Below are positions 38,535-46,432 of a stretch of DNA of 64,000 bases, in pieces. Both the position numbers and the translations under genes were made by a program. The notes under the pieces are model-generated. The model had not been told where the DNA came from. It saw nothing but the letters and a program-made list of their open reading frames with translations, and did no database searches. Origin of the DNA: Janthinobacterium aquaticum (lineage in GTDB: Bacteria > Pseudomonadota > Gammaproteobacteria > Burkholderiales > Burkholderiaceae_D); the NCBI RefSeq assembly GCF_009208565.1, contig NZ_WFLK01000011.1:124001-188000 (forward strand), given 5' to 3'. Each line of letters opens with the position of its first letter. Position 1 is the stretch's first letter.

Positions 38535-39404
38535 ATGAGCTCCCCCACCACCTCCCCGCCACTGTCCGACAGCCTGCTTTTTCCGTCCCTTGCCGTACTT
38601 GGCGGCCAGATTTCCGTCAATCTGGGCGCGGCGATTGCCAAACAGCTGTTTCCCGTGATCGGCGTGGAAGGCATTACCGCCTACCGGGTGGGCTTCTCCG
38701 CCCTGATATTGCTGGCTATTTTCCGCCCCTGGCGCTTTCGCCTGACGCGCACCGACGTGCTCAACCTGCTGGTCTACGGTTCGGTGCTGGGGATGATGAA
38801 CCTGCTGATTTATCGTGCGTTTGCATTGATCCCGATCGGCGTAGCCGTCGCCATCGAGGTGACGGGGCCGCTGGCAGTGGCGATGCTGTCCTCGCGCCGC
38901 CCGCGCGACCTGGTGGCGGTGGCGTGCGCGGTGCTGGGGCTGTATCTGCTACTGCCGCTGCAAGGCAGCCCGGGTAGCCTGAATCCGGTCGGCGTGGCCT
39001 ATGCGCTGGGCGCCGCCACCTGCTGGGCGCTGTATATTGTGTTTGGCAAGCGCGCGGCCAGCCTGCAGGGCGGCCAGGCCGTGGCTTGGGGCATGACGGT
39101 AGCGGCCATGCTGACGGTGCCCATCGGCGTCGCCTATTCAGGCGCAGCGCTGCTGGCGCCAGGCCTGATACTGACCGGACTGGCCATTGCCCTGTTGTCG
39201 AGCACGGTGCCCTATACGCTGGAAATTTTTGCCCTGCGTCGCTTGCCGCAAGGCGTCTTCGGCATGTTCAGCGCCGCCGCGCCAGCCGTCAGCGCGCTGG
39301 CAGCCATGGCGGTGCTCGGCGAACACCTGAGCCTCATGCAATGGCTGGCCATCGCCTGTATCGTGTTTGCGTCCGCACTGGCGGCGCTGGGCGTGCGGCG
39401 CTAA
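38535..39404 (+). CDS. EamA-family exporter, RhtA-like
   Basis: 289 residues with ten predicted helices in two EamA repeats. LGGQISVNLGAAIAKQLFPVIGVEGITAYRVGFSALILL and the mid-motif RAFALIPIGVAVAIEVTGPLAVAMLSSRRPRDL match E. coli RhtA closely, a threonine/homoserine exporter of the inner membrane. Substrate is inferred from that match. Single gene. Confidence 0.85.
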   Translation: MSSPTTSPPLSDSLLFPSLAVLGGQISVNLGAAIAKQLFPVIGVEGITAYRVGFSALILLAIFRPWRFRLTRTDVLNLLVYGSVLGMMNLLIYRAFALIPIGVAVAIEVTGPLAVAMLSSRRPRDLVAVACAVLGLYLLLPLQGSPGSLNPVGVAYALGAATCWALYIVFGKRAASLQGGQAVAWGMTVAAMLTVPIGVAYSGAALLAPGLILTGLAIALLSSTVPYTLEIFALRRLPQGVFGMFSAAAPAVSALAAMAVLGEHLSLMQWLAIACIVFASALAALGVRR

Positions 39405-39488
39405 TGTTGCCAGTGCGCTGGCCCTTTGTTTCCGACGCCGCTGGCCTGTGCGCCTTGTCACTGCCAGAATTTGAAGTAAAGTCCAACT

Positions 39489-39953
39489 ATGCCTACCTCT
39501 TTTATCTCCCCCGCCGCCACTGCCAACGTCCGCAACGCGGTTGAGCGGCGCGCATTACGCCGCCATCGCACGGCGCTCGGGCTTGCTGCGCTGCTGCTGA
39601 GCTGTACCCCGCTGCTGCACGCGGCGCCCACGCCTGCTGCGCCCCTGAAAGGCGACCCTGTTGCTGGCAAGGCGGTCTTCTACCGATGCGCGTCCTGCCA
39701 TCAGGTAGGGCCATCGGCGCGCGGCGCTTTCGGGCCGCAATTGAGCGGCGCTATCGGCCGCAAGGCCGGTTCCACCACCGACTTTCGCTATTCTGCCGCC
39801 ATGAAGAACGCCAATATCGTCTGGACCGAGCAAAACCTGGCCAGCTTTTTAAAGGCGCCTTCCGATTTCATCCCCGGCAACAAGATGCGCTTCTGGGGCC
39901 TCAGCAACGCACAGCAGGTGGCTGACCTGCTGGCCTACCTGCGCACGCAGTAG
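39489..39953 (+). CDS. Class I cytochrome c, periplasmic
   Basis: 154 residues. A basic leader and signal peptide (ALGLAALLLSCTPLLHA) precede a c550/c2-like domain with heme motif CASCH, FGPQLSGAIGRKAGSTTDFRYSAAMKNANIVWTEQNLASFL, and Met axial ligand in PGNKMRFWGLSN. It carries electrons in the periplasm; the partner is not shown here. Confidence 0.92.
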   Translation: MPTSFISPAATANVRNAVERRALRRHRTALGLAALLLSCTPLLHAAPTPAAPLKGDPVAGKAVFYRCASCHQVGPSARGAFGPQLSGAIGRKAGSTTDFRYSAAMKNANIVWTEQNLASFLKAPSDFIPGNKMRFWGLSNAQQVADLLAYLRTQ

Positions 39954-40003
39954 CGCGCCGTTTTCCACGCTCATCTGCCGGGCAAACGTCAGCCGGACAA
40001 CTC

Positions 40004-40271
40004 AGGCCCTGGCCTTGATGCCGCTAAGTTAGCGCTCCGGCGCCAAAATCACACTGGCAAACGCATTAAAGCCACAGTCGTGCGCATAGGTTCTCCGGGC
40101 CAAGCGGGGCTGAAAAATGTCGAGGGCAAGGCGTAGGTCGGGTTAGCCCGCAGGGCGTAACCCGACAACACCACCATCGGCATTTTCTCAGGCGCGCTTT
40201 TGCACGCCATTTTTCGCCTTGCGACTTTCAATGCTCGAAAAAGCTTAACTTAGCGGCATTAGGCCCTGGCC
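40004..40271. repeat. Inverted-repeat element with 11-bp flanking repeats (MITE-like)
   Basis: ATGCCGCTAAGTTA (40018-40031) recurs as its exact complement at 40246-40259. Outside both lies the direct repeat AGGCCCTGGCC (40004-40014 and 40261-40271), which may be a target-site duplication, though this GGCCxxGGCC sequence also partly extends the inverted repeat. The interior has no coding frame and carries a REP-like hairpin. The right end meets the stop codon of the DUF378 gene. Confidence 0.6.
40131..40168. repeat. REP-like hairpin
   Basis: GTCGGGTTA (40137-40145) pairs with TAACCCGAC (40158-40166) around GCCCGCAGGGCG. It is a single unit of the family seen doubled at 19019-19120, with GGATTA changed to GGGTTA in both arms, so pairing is kept. 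Confidence 0.75.
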
Positions 40272-40522
40272 GGCAGCTTGCGCACGCACAGGTAGATAGC
40301 ATAGACGGCGCACAAGCCGACAATGACATACACGGCGCGTGATGCAGCGGTCATGACGCCAAAGATGCTGGCCACCAGGTCGAACTCGAACAGCCCGACC
40401 AGCCCCCAGTTCAGGCCGCCAATGATCAGCAGGGCCATCGCCACCCAGTCCAGCATAGTCAGGCGTGCACTGGCCAGCGGCACATGCGCCGCACCGTCCG
40501 TTCCCGATTGAATATTCGCCAT
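40259..40522 (-). CDS. DUF378 small membrane protein
   Basis: 87 residues. Two helices (MLDWVAMALLIIGGLNWGLVGLF and AVYVIVGLCAVYAIYLCV) form the DUF378 pattern (GGLNWGLVG). ATG after GGGAGGAAGT. Function unknown; members are small inner-membrane proteins. Its stop codon lies at the edge of the inverted-repeat element, whose insertion may have reset the gene end. Confidence 0.85.
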   Translation of the reverse strand: MANIQSGTDGAAHVPLASARLTMLDWVAMALLIIGGLNWGLVGLFEFDLVASIFGVMTAASRAVYVIVGLCAVYAIYLCVRKLPARA

Positions 40523-40684
40523 TACTTCCTCCCTGTTCAGGTGCAAATCAACGAGCAAATCAGACAGCCTGAAGGAAGTGTAGCGAGTCGATGTCAGAAC
40601 GGCACTCGGACGATGCCGCGATTTTCAGTCGGCGCTGTCCTGATCGGCATGGAGAAAACTACCGACCAGGCTGCCAGCAGAGAC

Positions 40685-41203
40685 TTAAAGCTGTTTGTAC
40701 ATAATGGTGGTGGCATCCAGGCTGTCGCAGGCTGGTGCCAGCGCGTACGCCGGAATGCTGCCCGCCACCTGGTAGCCCAGCGAGGCATACAGCGGCTGGG
40801 CATGGTCGCCGCTGCGCGTATCGAGCGTCAGCAGCCGGCACGGCAGGCGCCGTACCTGCACTTCGAGCTGCACCATCAACTGGCGCGCCAGGCCGCGCCG
40901 GCGAAAGGCCGGCCCTACCAGCAGCTTGCGCACTTCGGCCCGGTGCGCCTGGTTGGGTGGCGTGTCCCAGTCGAGCTGTACCGAACCGGCTATCTGCCCG
41001 TCGATCTCGGCCACCAGCAGCAGGCGCACGCCGCGCTCGACGGCCGGCAGCACATTGTGCAACCAGAACCGGTCGCTGGCAGAGCGCTCGAACGGCAATA
41101 TAAAGCCGATACTGGCGCCGTCATGCACGCAGGCATGCAGCAAGGCGGACAGTTCGGGCAGGCGCTCGGCAATGTCTGCCGCAGAAAACGTTCGGATGGA
41201 CAT
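40685..41203 (-). CDS. GNAT-family N-acetyltransferase
   Basis: 172 residues. Acetyl-CoA motif A is RAEVRKLLVGPAFRRRGLARQLMVQLE, preceded by LVAEIDGQIAGSVQL and followed by LYASLGYQVAGSIPAYAL. Substrate unknown. It follows the XRE/cupin gene by 20 bases and is probably in its transcript. I start at the second ATG of ATGATG (41203) because AAGG then sits six bases away. Confidence 0.87.
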   Translation of the reverse strand: MSIRTFSAADIAERLPELSALLHACVHDGASIGFILPFERSASDRFWLHNVLPAVERGVRLLLVAEIDGQIAGSVQLDWDTPPNQAHRAEVRKLLVGPAFRRRGLARQLMVQLEVQVRRLPCRLLTLDTRSGDHAQPLYASLGYQVAGSIPAYALAPACDSLDATTIMYKQL

Positions 41204-41223
41204 CATCAGCCTTTCATCATCAT

Positions 41224-41787
41224 TCAAACCAGAAACAGGAAATAGCGCGCGGCGCTGTCGGCCGGCGTGGCAAAGGCACTGGCGCCATTGAGCTGGTAGC
41301 GCAGGCAGTCGCCGGGCAACAAGTGATACGACACGCCTTCGATGGTAATGTCCAGCTTGCCCTCCTGCAGCAGCAAATGGTGTTCGAGTCCCGGCCGCGG
41401 CGTGGCCGGGTACGCAATCGTGCTGCCGGGTGCCAACTCGCAGTCAAGCACCTCGCCTGCCAAAGCGCGCGCCGGCGGCGACACACTGCGGCGGCGAAAG
41501 CCGCTGCTCTCATCGTCCCAGACCGGTTGCTGAGCGCGCGTGAGCAGCGGCGTAAAATCATCTTCCACCATCCGCATCAGGCGCGACATGGGCAATCCGT
41601 AGGCAGCGCACAACCGTCCCAGCACGCTGGCAGTGGGGCTGACTTCCGCGTTTTCCAGCCTTGACAAAGTAGCGCGGCTGACCTGACTGAGGCCGGCAAG
41701 CTGGTCCAGCGACCAGCCTTGCGCCGCGCGTAATTGCCGCAGGCGGAGCGCCAGGCGCTGGTCGATATCTTCGATTATTTTTTCCAT
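41224..41787 (-). CDS. XRE-family regulator with C-terminal cupin
   Basis: 187 residues. An HTH_3 domain (LRAAQGWSLDQLAGLSQVSRATLSRLENAEVSPTASVLGRLCAAYG, about 18-62) is followed by a small cupin (residues 110-186; GSTIAYPATPRPGLEHHLLLQEGKLDITIEGVSYHLLPGDCLRY). This architecture (PuuR/SutR-like) senses a small molecule in the cupin. Two tandem dyads overlap its start codon, so it is probably autoregulated and may also control the divergent flavodoxin-fold gene. Confidence 0.9.
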   Translation of the reverse strand: MEKIIEDIDQRLALRLRQLRAAQGWSLDQLAGLSQVSRATLSRLENAEVSPTASVLGRLCAAYGLPMSRLMRMVEDDFTPLLTRAQQPVWDDESSGFRRRSVSPPARALAGEVLDCELAPGSTIAYPATPRPGLEHHLLLQEGKLDITIEGVSYHLLPGDCLRYQLNGASAFATPADSAARYFLFLV

Positions 41788-41820
41788 AAATGGGAATTTA
41801 TTTCATAATTGGGAATTATG
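41785..41820. promoter_or_regulatory. Tandem operator dyads at the XRE start
   Basis: CATAAATGGGAATTTAT (41785-41801) and CATAATTGGGAATTATG (41804-41820) are each near-perfect palindromes and copies of one another, 19 bases apart. The first contains the start codon of the XRE gene. This is the classic look of a self-bound XRE operator. Confidence 0.65.
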
Positions 41821-41920
41821 CCAGCAGTTTTTCAACCGTTGTGCAACGCACAGACCCGCTCGCCGACCCGGCACACCATGAGCCGACCTGCTCAACAATT
41901 CCCTTTTGATCGGAAACGCC

Positions 41921-43006
41921 ATGCCCGCCCCCACCATTCCCCCATCGCGCCTGGGCCAGGCGCCCGCCAAGCTGGACCGCAATGAATTCCACCTGCAGTT
42001 CGTGCGCTCGTTTGCCGACCCTAATTTTGATACCGTGCGCGATGCGCTGGAGCAAGTTGAAGCCGTGGCCTGGCAAAACTATACCGACAGCCGCAAAGCG
42101 CCCGTCACGCAAAAGGCCGGGCCCGGTTTTGCCGACCCCGACTATGATCTGTCGGTGGAGTGGAAAGCCACGCACGACAAGCTCAAGGCGGCAGAAGCGC
42201 GCCAGAAAGACGCCAGCACGCCCTCGCGCGTACTGCTGATCTGCGCGTCGGCGCGCAATGACGGCACCTGCCCCGGTGAAATTTCAAAAACCTGGCGCAT
42301 GAGCAAATGGGCCAGCGAAATACTGCAGGCGAACGGCATCGAGGCCGATCTGCTTGACCTCAGCCTGCTCACTTCGTCGTACGACCTGCATATCCACCCG
42401 TGCAAGGGCTGCGTGTCGACTGCCATGCCGCTATGCCACTGGCCATGCAGCTGCTACCCCAACCATGGCGAGCGCCAGACCAATGACTGGATGGCCGACA
42501 TCTATGAGCGCTGGACGGCGGCGCACGGCGTCATCATCCTGACGCCCGTGTACTGGTACCAGACGCCGTCCGTGCTCAAACTGATGATCGACCGGCTGGT
42601 GTGCGCCGACGGCGGCAATCCCGATCCCACCTCGACCCACGGCAAGAAGTCGCGGGAAGCCAAGGCGCTCGAATTGCAGGGCTGGGATTATCCCAAGCAT
42701 CTGGCCGGACGCGCCTACGGTCTGGTGGTGCATGGCGACGTGGCCGGCATCGAAGGCGTGCGGCGCGGGCTGTCGGACTGGCTCGACTGGATGGGGCTGG
42801 TGGACGCCGGCGCCAAGGCGCGCCTGGACCGCTATATCGGCTACTACGAAAGCTATGCCGACAGCCACGCCACGCTGGACCGCGATACCGCCATGCAGGA
42901 GGAAGTACGCAATGTGGCGCGCGCCGTGGCCGAAGCCGTGAAGCGCCAGCGGGCCGGCACGCTGGCGCCGCCCGACGCCGGGCTGCAACCGGCCCGGCCC
43001 AAATGA
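41921..43006 (+). CDS. Flavodoxin-fold NAD(P)H-dependent oxidoreductase
   Basis: 361 residues. The central region (VLLICASARNDGTCPGEISKTWRMSKWASEILQANGIEADLLDLS) and AHGVIILTPVYWYQTPSVLKLMIDRLVCADGG match the FMN-reductase/NQO fold; HPCKGCVSTAMPLCHWPCSCYPN adds a cluster of five Cys that is unusual for the fold. The first ~100 residues are a family-specific leader. It is divergent from the XRE regulator across 133 bases with the tandem operators, so it is the best candidate target. Confidence 0.85.
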   Translation: MPAPTIPPSRLGQAPAKLDRNEFHLQFVRSFADPNFDTVRDALEQVEAVAWQNYTDSRKAPVTQKAGPGFADPDYDLSVEWKATHDKLKAAEARQKDASTPSRVLLICASARNDGTCPGEISKTWRMSKWASEILQANGIEADLLDLSLLTSSYDLHIHPCKGCVSTAMPLCHWPCSCYPNHGERQTNDWMADIYERWTAAHGVIILTPVYWYQTPSVLKLMIDRLVCADGGNPDPTSTHGKKSREAKALELQGWDYPKHLAGRAYGLVVHGDVAGIEGVRRGLSDWLDWMGLVDAGAKARLDRYIGYYESYADSHATLDRDTAMQEEVRNVARAVAEAVKRQRAGTLAPPDAGLQPARPK

Positions 43007-43059
43007 GTGCACGGGAGGTGCGCTGGCCCACATAGTGAATTAAAAAACAAGAATCGTGC

Positions 43060-43087
43060 TTGCGTCGCTGCTGTCAGCATCTAGAAT
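43060..43087 (+). promoter_or_regulatory. Promoter-like boxes before the MerR-like gene
   Basis: TTGCGT (43060-43065) and TAGAAT (43082-43087) with a 16-base spacer lie 34 bases upstream of the ATG at 43121. Confidence 0.4.
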
Positions 43088-43120
43088 AAAAAGCAATACC
43101 GGACAGACCAGCGGGGCACC

Positions 43121-44089
43121 ATGCCAATATTGCTCGATATGCCAGACCAGCCAGACCACCAGTGCGGCCGCCGCCAGCATAGCGGCAGCGGCATCACGCT
43201 ACATTATGCGCCGCGCCCGCCCGATCGGCGCCAGCCGGCGTTTGCCAGCCAGGCGCAGCGGCTGGTGCTGATACGGCGCCTGGCCGGCTACGGCCACCCG
43301 CCCGGCCTGTTGGCGCGCCTGCCGCTGGCCAGGCTGCAGGACATGCATGCACCGGCCCATACGGTCAGCGCGCCGCTGTGCGCGCGTCCGTTGAGAGTCG
43401 CGCTGGTCGGGCCGAGCCTGATCATGCGTCTGTCAAGCGACCTGCGCGGCTCATCGGCCACACCGGCCTGCGACGTGGTGCGCGTGTGCGACAGCTTGGC
43501 CGACGCCGCCAGCCAACTGAGCGACGCGCGCGCCGACATCGTCATGATCGAAGTCGGTGAGTTACTCGATGAACACTTGCCGCTGATTGGCGCCGTGCAG
43601 CGGGCCGCCGCAGCGCGCACGATAGTGGTGCTGTACCACTTCAGCACCAGCAGCACGCTGGAACGGCTGCGCATGCAGGACTGCCTGCTGGCGCGCGAGC
43701 CGGTGCCGCTGGCCGATGTGCTGCGCCTGTGCGCGATGGCATTGGCGGCCGTCCGCCGCGGTAGTGCGCCGACCGCCGCTGCCGATGTGCAGGCGGCGCG
43801 CCCGACGGCACCGCCGATCCGCTTCAGCCAGGCAGCGCTGACTGCCATTACCACCGCCGCCACCGATATCGAATGCGAATGTCCGCGCCACCTGGCCGAT
43901 ATCCTGCGCATGGTCGGCAGCTTCGAGCGCTACAGCCAGCAATGCGCGCTGCGCAGCCCGCAAGACGGCCTGCTGCACGAAGAACTGGCGCAGATCGCCG
44001 GCCAGGCCCGCGCGCTGCTCGAAGCGGCAATGGACAAAGGCGCGTGCCGACGGCTTGCCGCTGCCGCCATCAAGCGAAACATTGCCTGA
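43121..44089 (+). CDS. MerR/CarH-like regulator with eroded HTH
   Basis: 322 residues. The piece QRLVLIRRLAGYGHPPGLLARLPLARLQDM matches the helical tail of a MerR DNA-binding domain, but the preceding ~45 residues lack a recognisable winged HTH (only THLHYA-like and DRRQPAFAS remnants). A Rossmann-like middle (LRVALVGPSLIMRLSSDLRG...) resembles the cobalamin-binding fold of CarH/LitR without its DxHxxG site. The C-terminus ECECPRHLADILRMVGSFERYSQQCA is typical of a Burkholderiales MerR group. DNA binding may be lost or altered. Confidence 0.65.
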   Translation: MPILLDMPDQPDHQCGRRQHSGSGITLHYAPRPPDRRQPAFASQAQRLVLIRRLAGYGHPPGLLARLPLARLQDMHAPAHTVSAPLCARPLRVALVGPSLIMRLSSDLRGSSATPACDVVRVCDSLADAASQLSDARADIVMIEVGELLDEHLPLIGAVQRAAAARTIVVLYHFSTSSTLERLRMQDCLLAREPVPLADVLRLCAMALAAVRRGSAPTAAADVQAARPTAPPIRFSQAALTAITTAATDIECECPRHLADILRMVGSFERYSQQCALRSPQDGLLHEELAQIAGQARALLEAAMDKGACRRLAAAAIKRNIA

Positions 44090-44146
44090 ATAAAAGAAAA
44101 TAAAAGAAGAGTACAATCGGGCCTGTCTTTCCCGTACAGGCTTACC

Positions 44147-44788
44147 ATGCACTTTTCAAACTGGCTGCTGTTTTGTGGCGTTGCCCTGCTAGTCACTTTT
44201 TCTCCTGGCCCGGCAGTATTGCTGGCCATTTCCAACGCCATTGCCGTGGGCGCCAGGCGCGCCATGATCAGCAGCCTCGGCAATGGCGTGGGCCTGTTCA
44301 TTATCTCCGGCGTGGCCATGGCCGGCATGGGCGTGGTGCTGGCCACGTCAGCCACCGCCTTTATGCTGCTCAAACTGGCCGGCGCACTGTACCTGGTGTA
44401 CCTGGGCGTGAAGCAATGGCGCAGCAAGACCAGTATTGCCGACAGCGTGACCAGCAAGACCGGCGCCGTCGTGCCCCATTCGGGCTGGAAGCTGTTTCGC
44501 CAGGGCCTGACAGTGGCGCTGACCAACCCCAAGGCCATTTTGTTTTTCTCGGCATTGTTCCCGCAATTTATGGTGCCAGGCGAACCGGTCGCACTGCAGT
44601 TTGTCGTGCTGACAAGCTCGTTTGTCGCCTGCGCCATGCTGGCCCATCTGTTTTACGCCTGCCTGGCGCGCCTGCTGAAAAATCAACTGGCCAGCCCGGC
44701 GCGTGCGCGGCTGTTCAACCGCATCTCGGGCGGCGCTTTTGTGCTGCTGGGGCTGAGCCTGCTGCGCCTGCGCAGCAAGGCCGCATAA
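44147..44788 (+). CDS. LysE/RhtB-family amino-acid exporter
   Basis: 213 residues, six helices. The family start FCGVALLVTFSPGPAVLLAISNAIAVGARRAMISSLGN and the middle KLAGALYLVYLGVKQWRSK and FRQGLTVALTNPKAILFFSALFPQF are clear. It exports amino acids or derivatives across the inner membrane; the specific substrate is not visible. Confidence 0.93.
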   Translation: MHFSNWLLFCGVALLVTFSPGPAVLLAISNAIAVGARRAMISSLGNGVGLFIISGVAMAGMGVVLATSATAFMLLKLAGALYLVYLGVKQWRSKTSIADSVTSKTGAVVPHSGWKLFRQGLTVALTNPKAILFFSALFPQFMVPGEPVALQFVVLTSSFVACAMLAHLFYACLARLLKNQLASPARARLFNRISGGAFVLLGLSLLRLRSKAA

Positions 44789-44801
44789 CAACTGTCGTTT
44801 G

Positions 44802-45560
44802 CTAGCGCAGGAATGTCTCGATGGCGCCAGCCAGCGCCAGCGGCGTTTCATTCATCGGATAGTGTCCGGCATTGGCGATGACCTGCAGCTGTGCCTGCGG
44901 GTACCAGGCCAGGGTGCTGCGCTGCATCAGCGCCACATCGAAACGCGGATCGTGCTGGCCAATCAGTACCAGCAGCGGTAGCGGCAATGCGGCGCGCCTG
45001 ACTTCGTCACTGAAGTCCGCGTTGCTCCAGTCGTTCAGGCAGGCGGCAAAGGCAGCCGGATCGACACTCTTCCACGAACATGACGCCTTCCAGTCCAGCC
45101 ATGCTGCCGGCAGGCGCCCACCGGTACTGCGGTCGATAATCGTTCGCCGCGCCGCCTGGCTGCCCACCGCGCTGTCAAACAGCAACCGAGCCGGTGCATC
45201 AAACTGTACGCCGCAGCTTGGCACAGGCGCGACCGCCACCAGCTTGCGCAGGCGCCCCGGCGCCAGCAGGGCCAGCCGCTCCATCGCCATCGCGCCCATC
45301 GAATGGCCAATCACGCTGAACGACACCAGCCCGAGCGCATCGGCCAGCGCCAGCGCATCGCGCGCCACTTCATCCATCGTGTACTGGCCTGCCACGCTAC
45401 GCATGGCACCGAACCCACGGCCATCCATAAAGATATAGCTGTACGCGTTGCGGTCGAGGCCAGGCGCCATCGGCTCAAACGCATGCGCGTCGCCAAACCA
45501 GCCATGCAGGACGATAACCGCATGCGGGCCATGCCCCACCCGATGATAAGTATTGTGCAT
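44802..45560 (-). CDS. Alpha/beta-fold hydrolase
   Basis: 252 residues. Oxyanion HGWFGD, nucleophile Ser in VIGHSMGAMAMER, acid in LIGQHDPRFD and His in NAGHYPMNETP form a full catalytic set. ATG with GGAGAAG upstream. It is divergent from an AraC gene across 85 bases, which may regulate it. Substrate unknown. Confidence 0.88.
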   Translation of the reverse strand: MHNTYHRVGHGPHAVIVLHGWFGDAHAFEPMAPGLDRNAYSYIFMDGRGFGAMRSVAGQYTMDEVARDALALADALGLVSFSVIGHSMGAMAMERLALLAPGRLRKLVAVAPVPSCGVQFDAPARLLFDSAVGSQAARRTIIDRSTGGRLPAAWLDWKASCSWKSVDPAAFAACLNDWSNADFSDEVRRAALPLPLLVLIGQHDPRFDVALMQRSTLAWYPQAQLQVIANAGHYPMNETPLALAGAIETFLR

Positions 45561-45645
45561 CGCTTCTCCATTCAAAAAACCGATGGTAACGATTGCAGCA
45601 GTGGCCTGCTTTCAGCTGGAGGTCAAATACTGTAGAGTTTGGGCC

Positions 45646-46413
45646 ATGTCTGATTTTTATACAGAGGTACCGCGCGCCCTGCTGGCCACCACGCACCAGT
45701 ATCGTGCCGGCAGCGTTTTCCCCAGCCACGCCCACCGGCGCGGGCAATTTGCCTTTGCCGCCAGCGGCGTCATCAGCGTCCATACGCCGCAAGGCAACTG
45801 GCTGGTGCCGCCGCAGCGCGCCTGCTGGATACCGGCGGGTCTGGCGCACGGCATGCGCATGCAGGGCAACGTCACCATGCACAATATCTTTATCGACAGT
45901 GACGCCGCGCAGCAGGCAGGTCTGCCGCCACAATGTCAGGTACGCCAGGTGTCGCCGCTGCTGCGCCAGCTGCTGGCACAGGCAGTCACTATTGCACCGC
46001 TGTATGCCCCGGACTCGCGCGATGCGCGGCTGATGGCGCTGCTGCTCGATGAAGTGGCCGCAATGCCGATGCTGCCTCTGAACGCGCCGCTGCCGCAAGA
46101 TCCCAGGCTGGTGCGCCTGTGCAACGCCCTGCTGCTGCAGCCGCAGCAAGGCGGCGACCTCGATGCCATGGCAGACCTGGCCGGCATGAGCCGGCGCAGC
46201 TTCACCCGGCTATTCCGGGCCCAGACCGGGCTGGGTTTTGCACAGTGGCGCCAGCAAACCTGCTTGCTGGCGGCAATCACCCGCCTGGCCGATGGCCAAG
46301 CCGTGACCCGCGTGGCGCTCGATCTCGGTTATGCCAGCCCCAGCGCCTTCAGCGCCGCCTTCCGGCGCGTCCTGGGCCAGACGCCGAGTGCCTACCAGGC
46401 GAATCTCTGCTGA
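45646..46413 (+). CDS. AraC-family regulator with cupin
   Basis: 255 residues. The N-terminal cupin (HRRGQFAFAASGVISVHTPQGNWLVPPQRACWIPAG) and C-terminal HTH pair (GDLDAMADLAGMSRRSFTRLFRAQTGLGFAQWRQ and VTRVALDLGYASPSAFSAAFRRVLGQTPSAY) match the NimR/YdeO-like group. These often regulate neighbouring efflux genes. The ATG at 45646 starts directly at the cupin; an upstream start would overlap the divergent hydrolase gene. Confidence 0.9.
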   Translation: MSDFYTEVPRALLATTHQYRAGSVFPSHAHRRGQFAFAASGVISVHTPQGNWLVPPQRACWIPAGLAHGMRMQGNVTMHNIFIDSDAAQQAGLPPQCQVRQVSPLLRQLLAQAVTIAPLYAPDSRDARLMALLLDEVAAMPMLPLNAPLPQDPRLVRLCNALLLQPQQGGDLDAMADLAGMSRRSFTRLFRAQTGLGFAQWRQQTCLLAAITRLADGQAVTRVALDLGYASPSAFSAAFRRVLGQTPSAYQANLC

Positions 46414-46432
46414 ACGAATCTCGGCTTAACTA

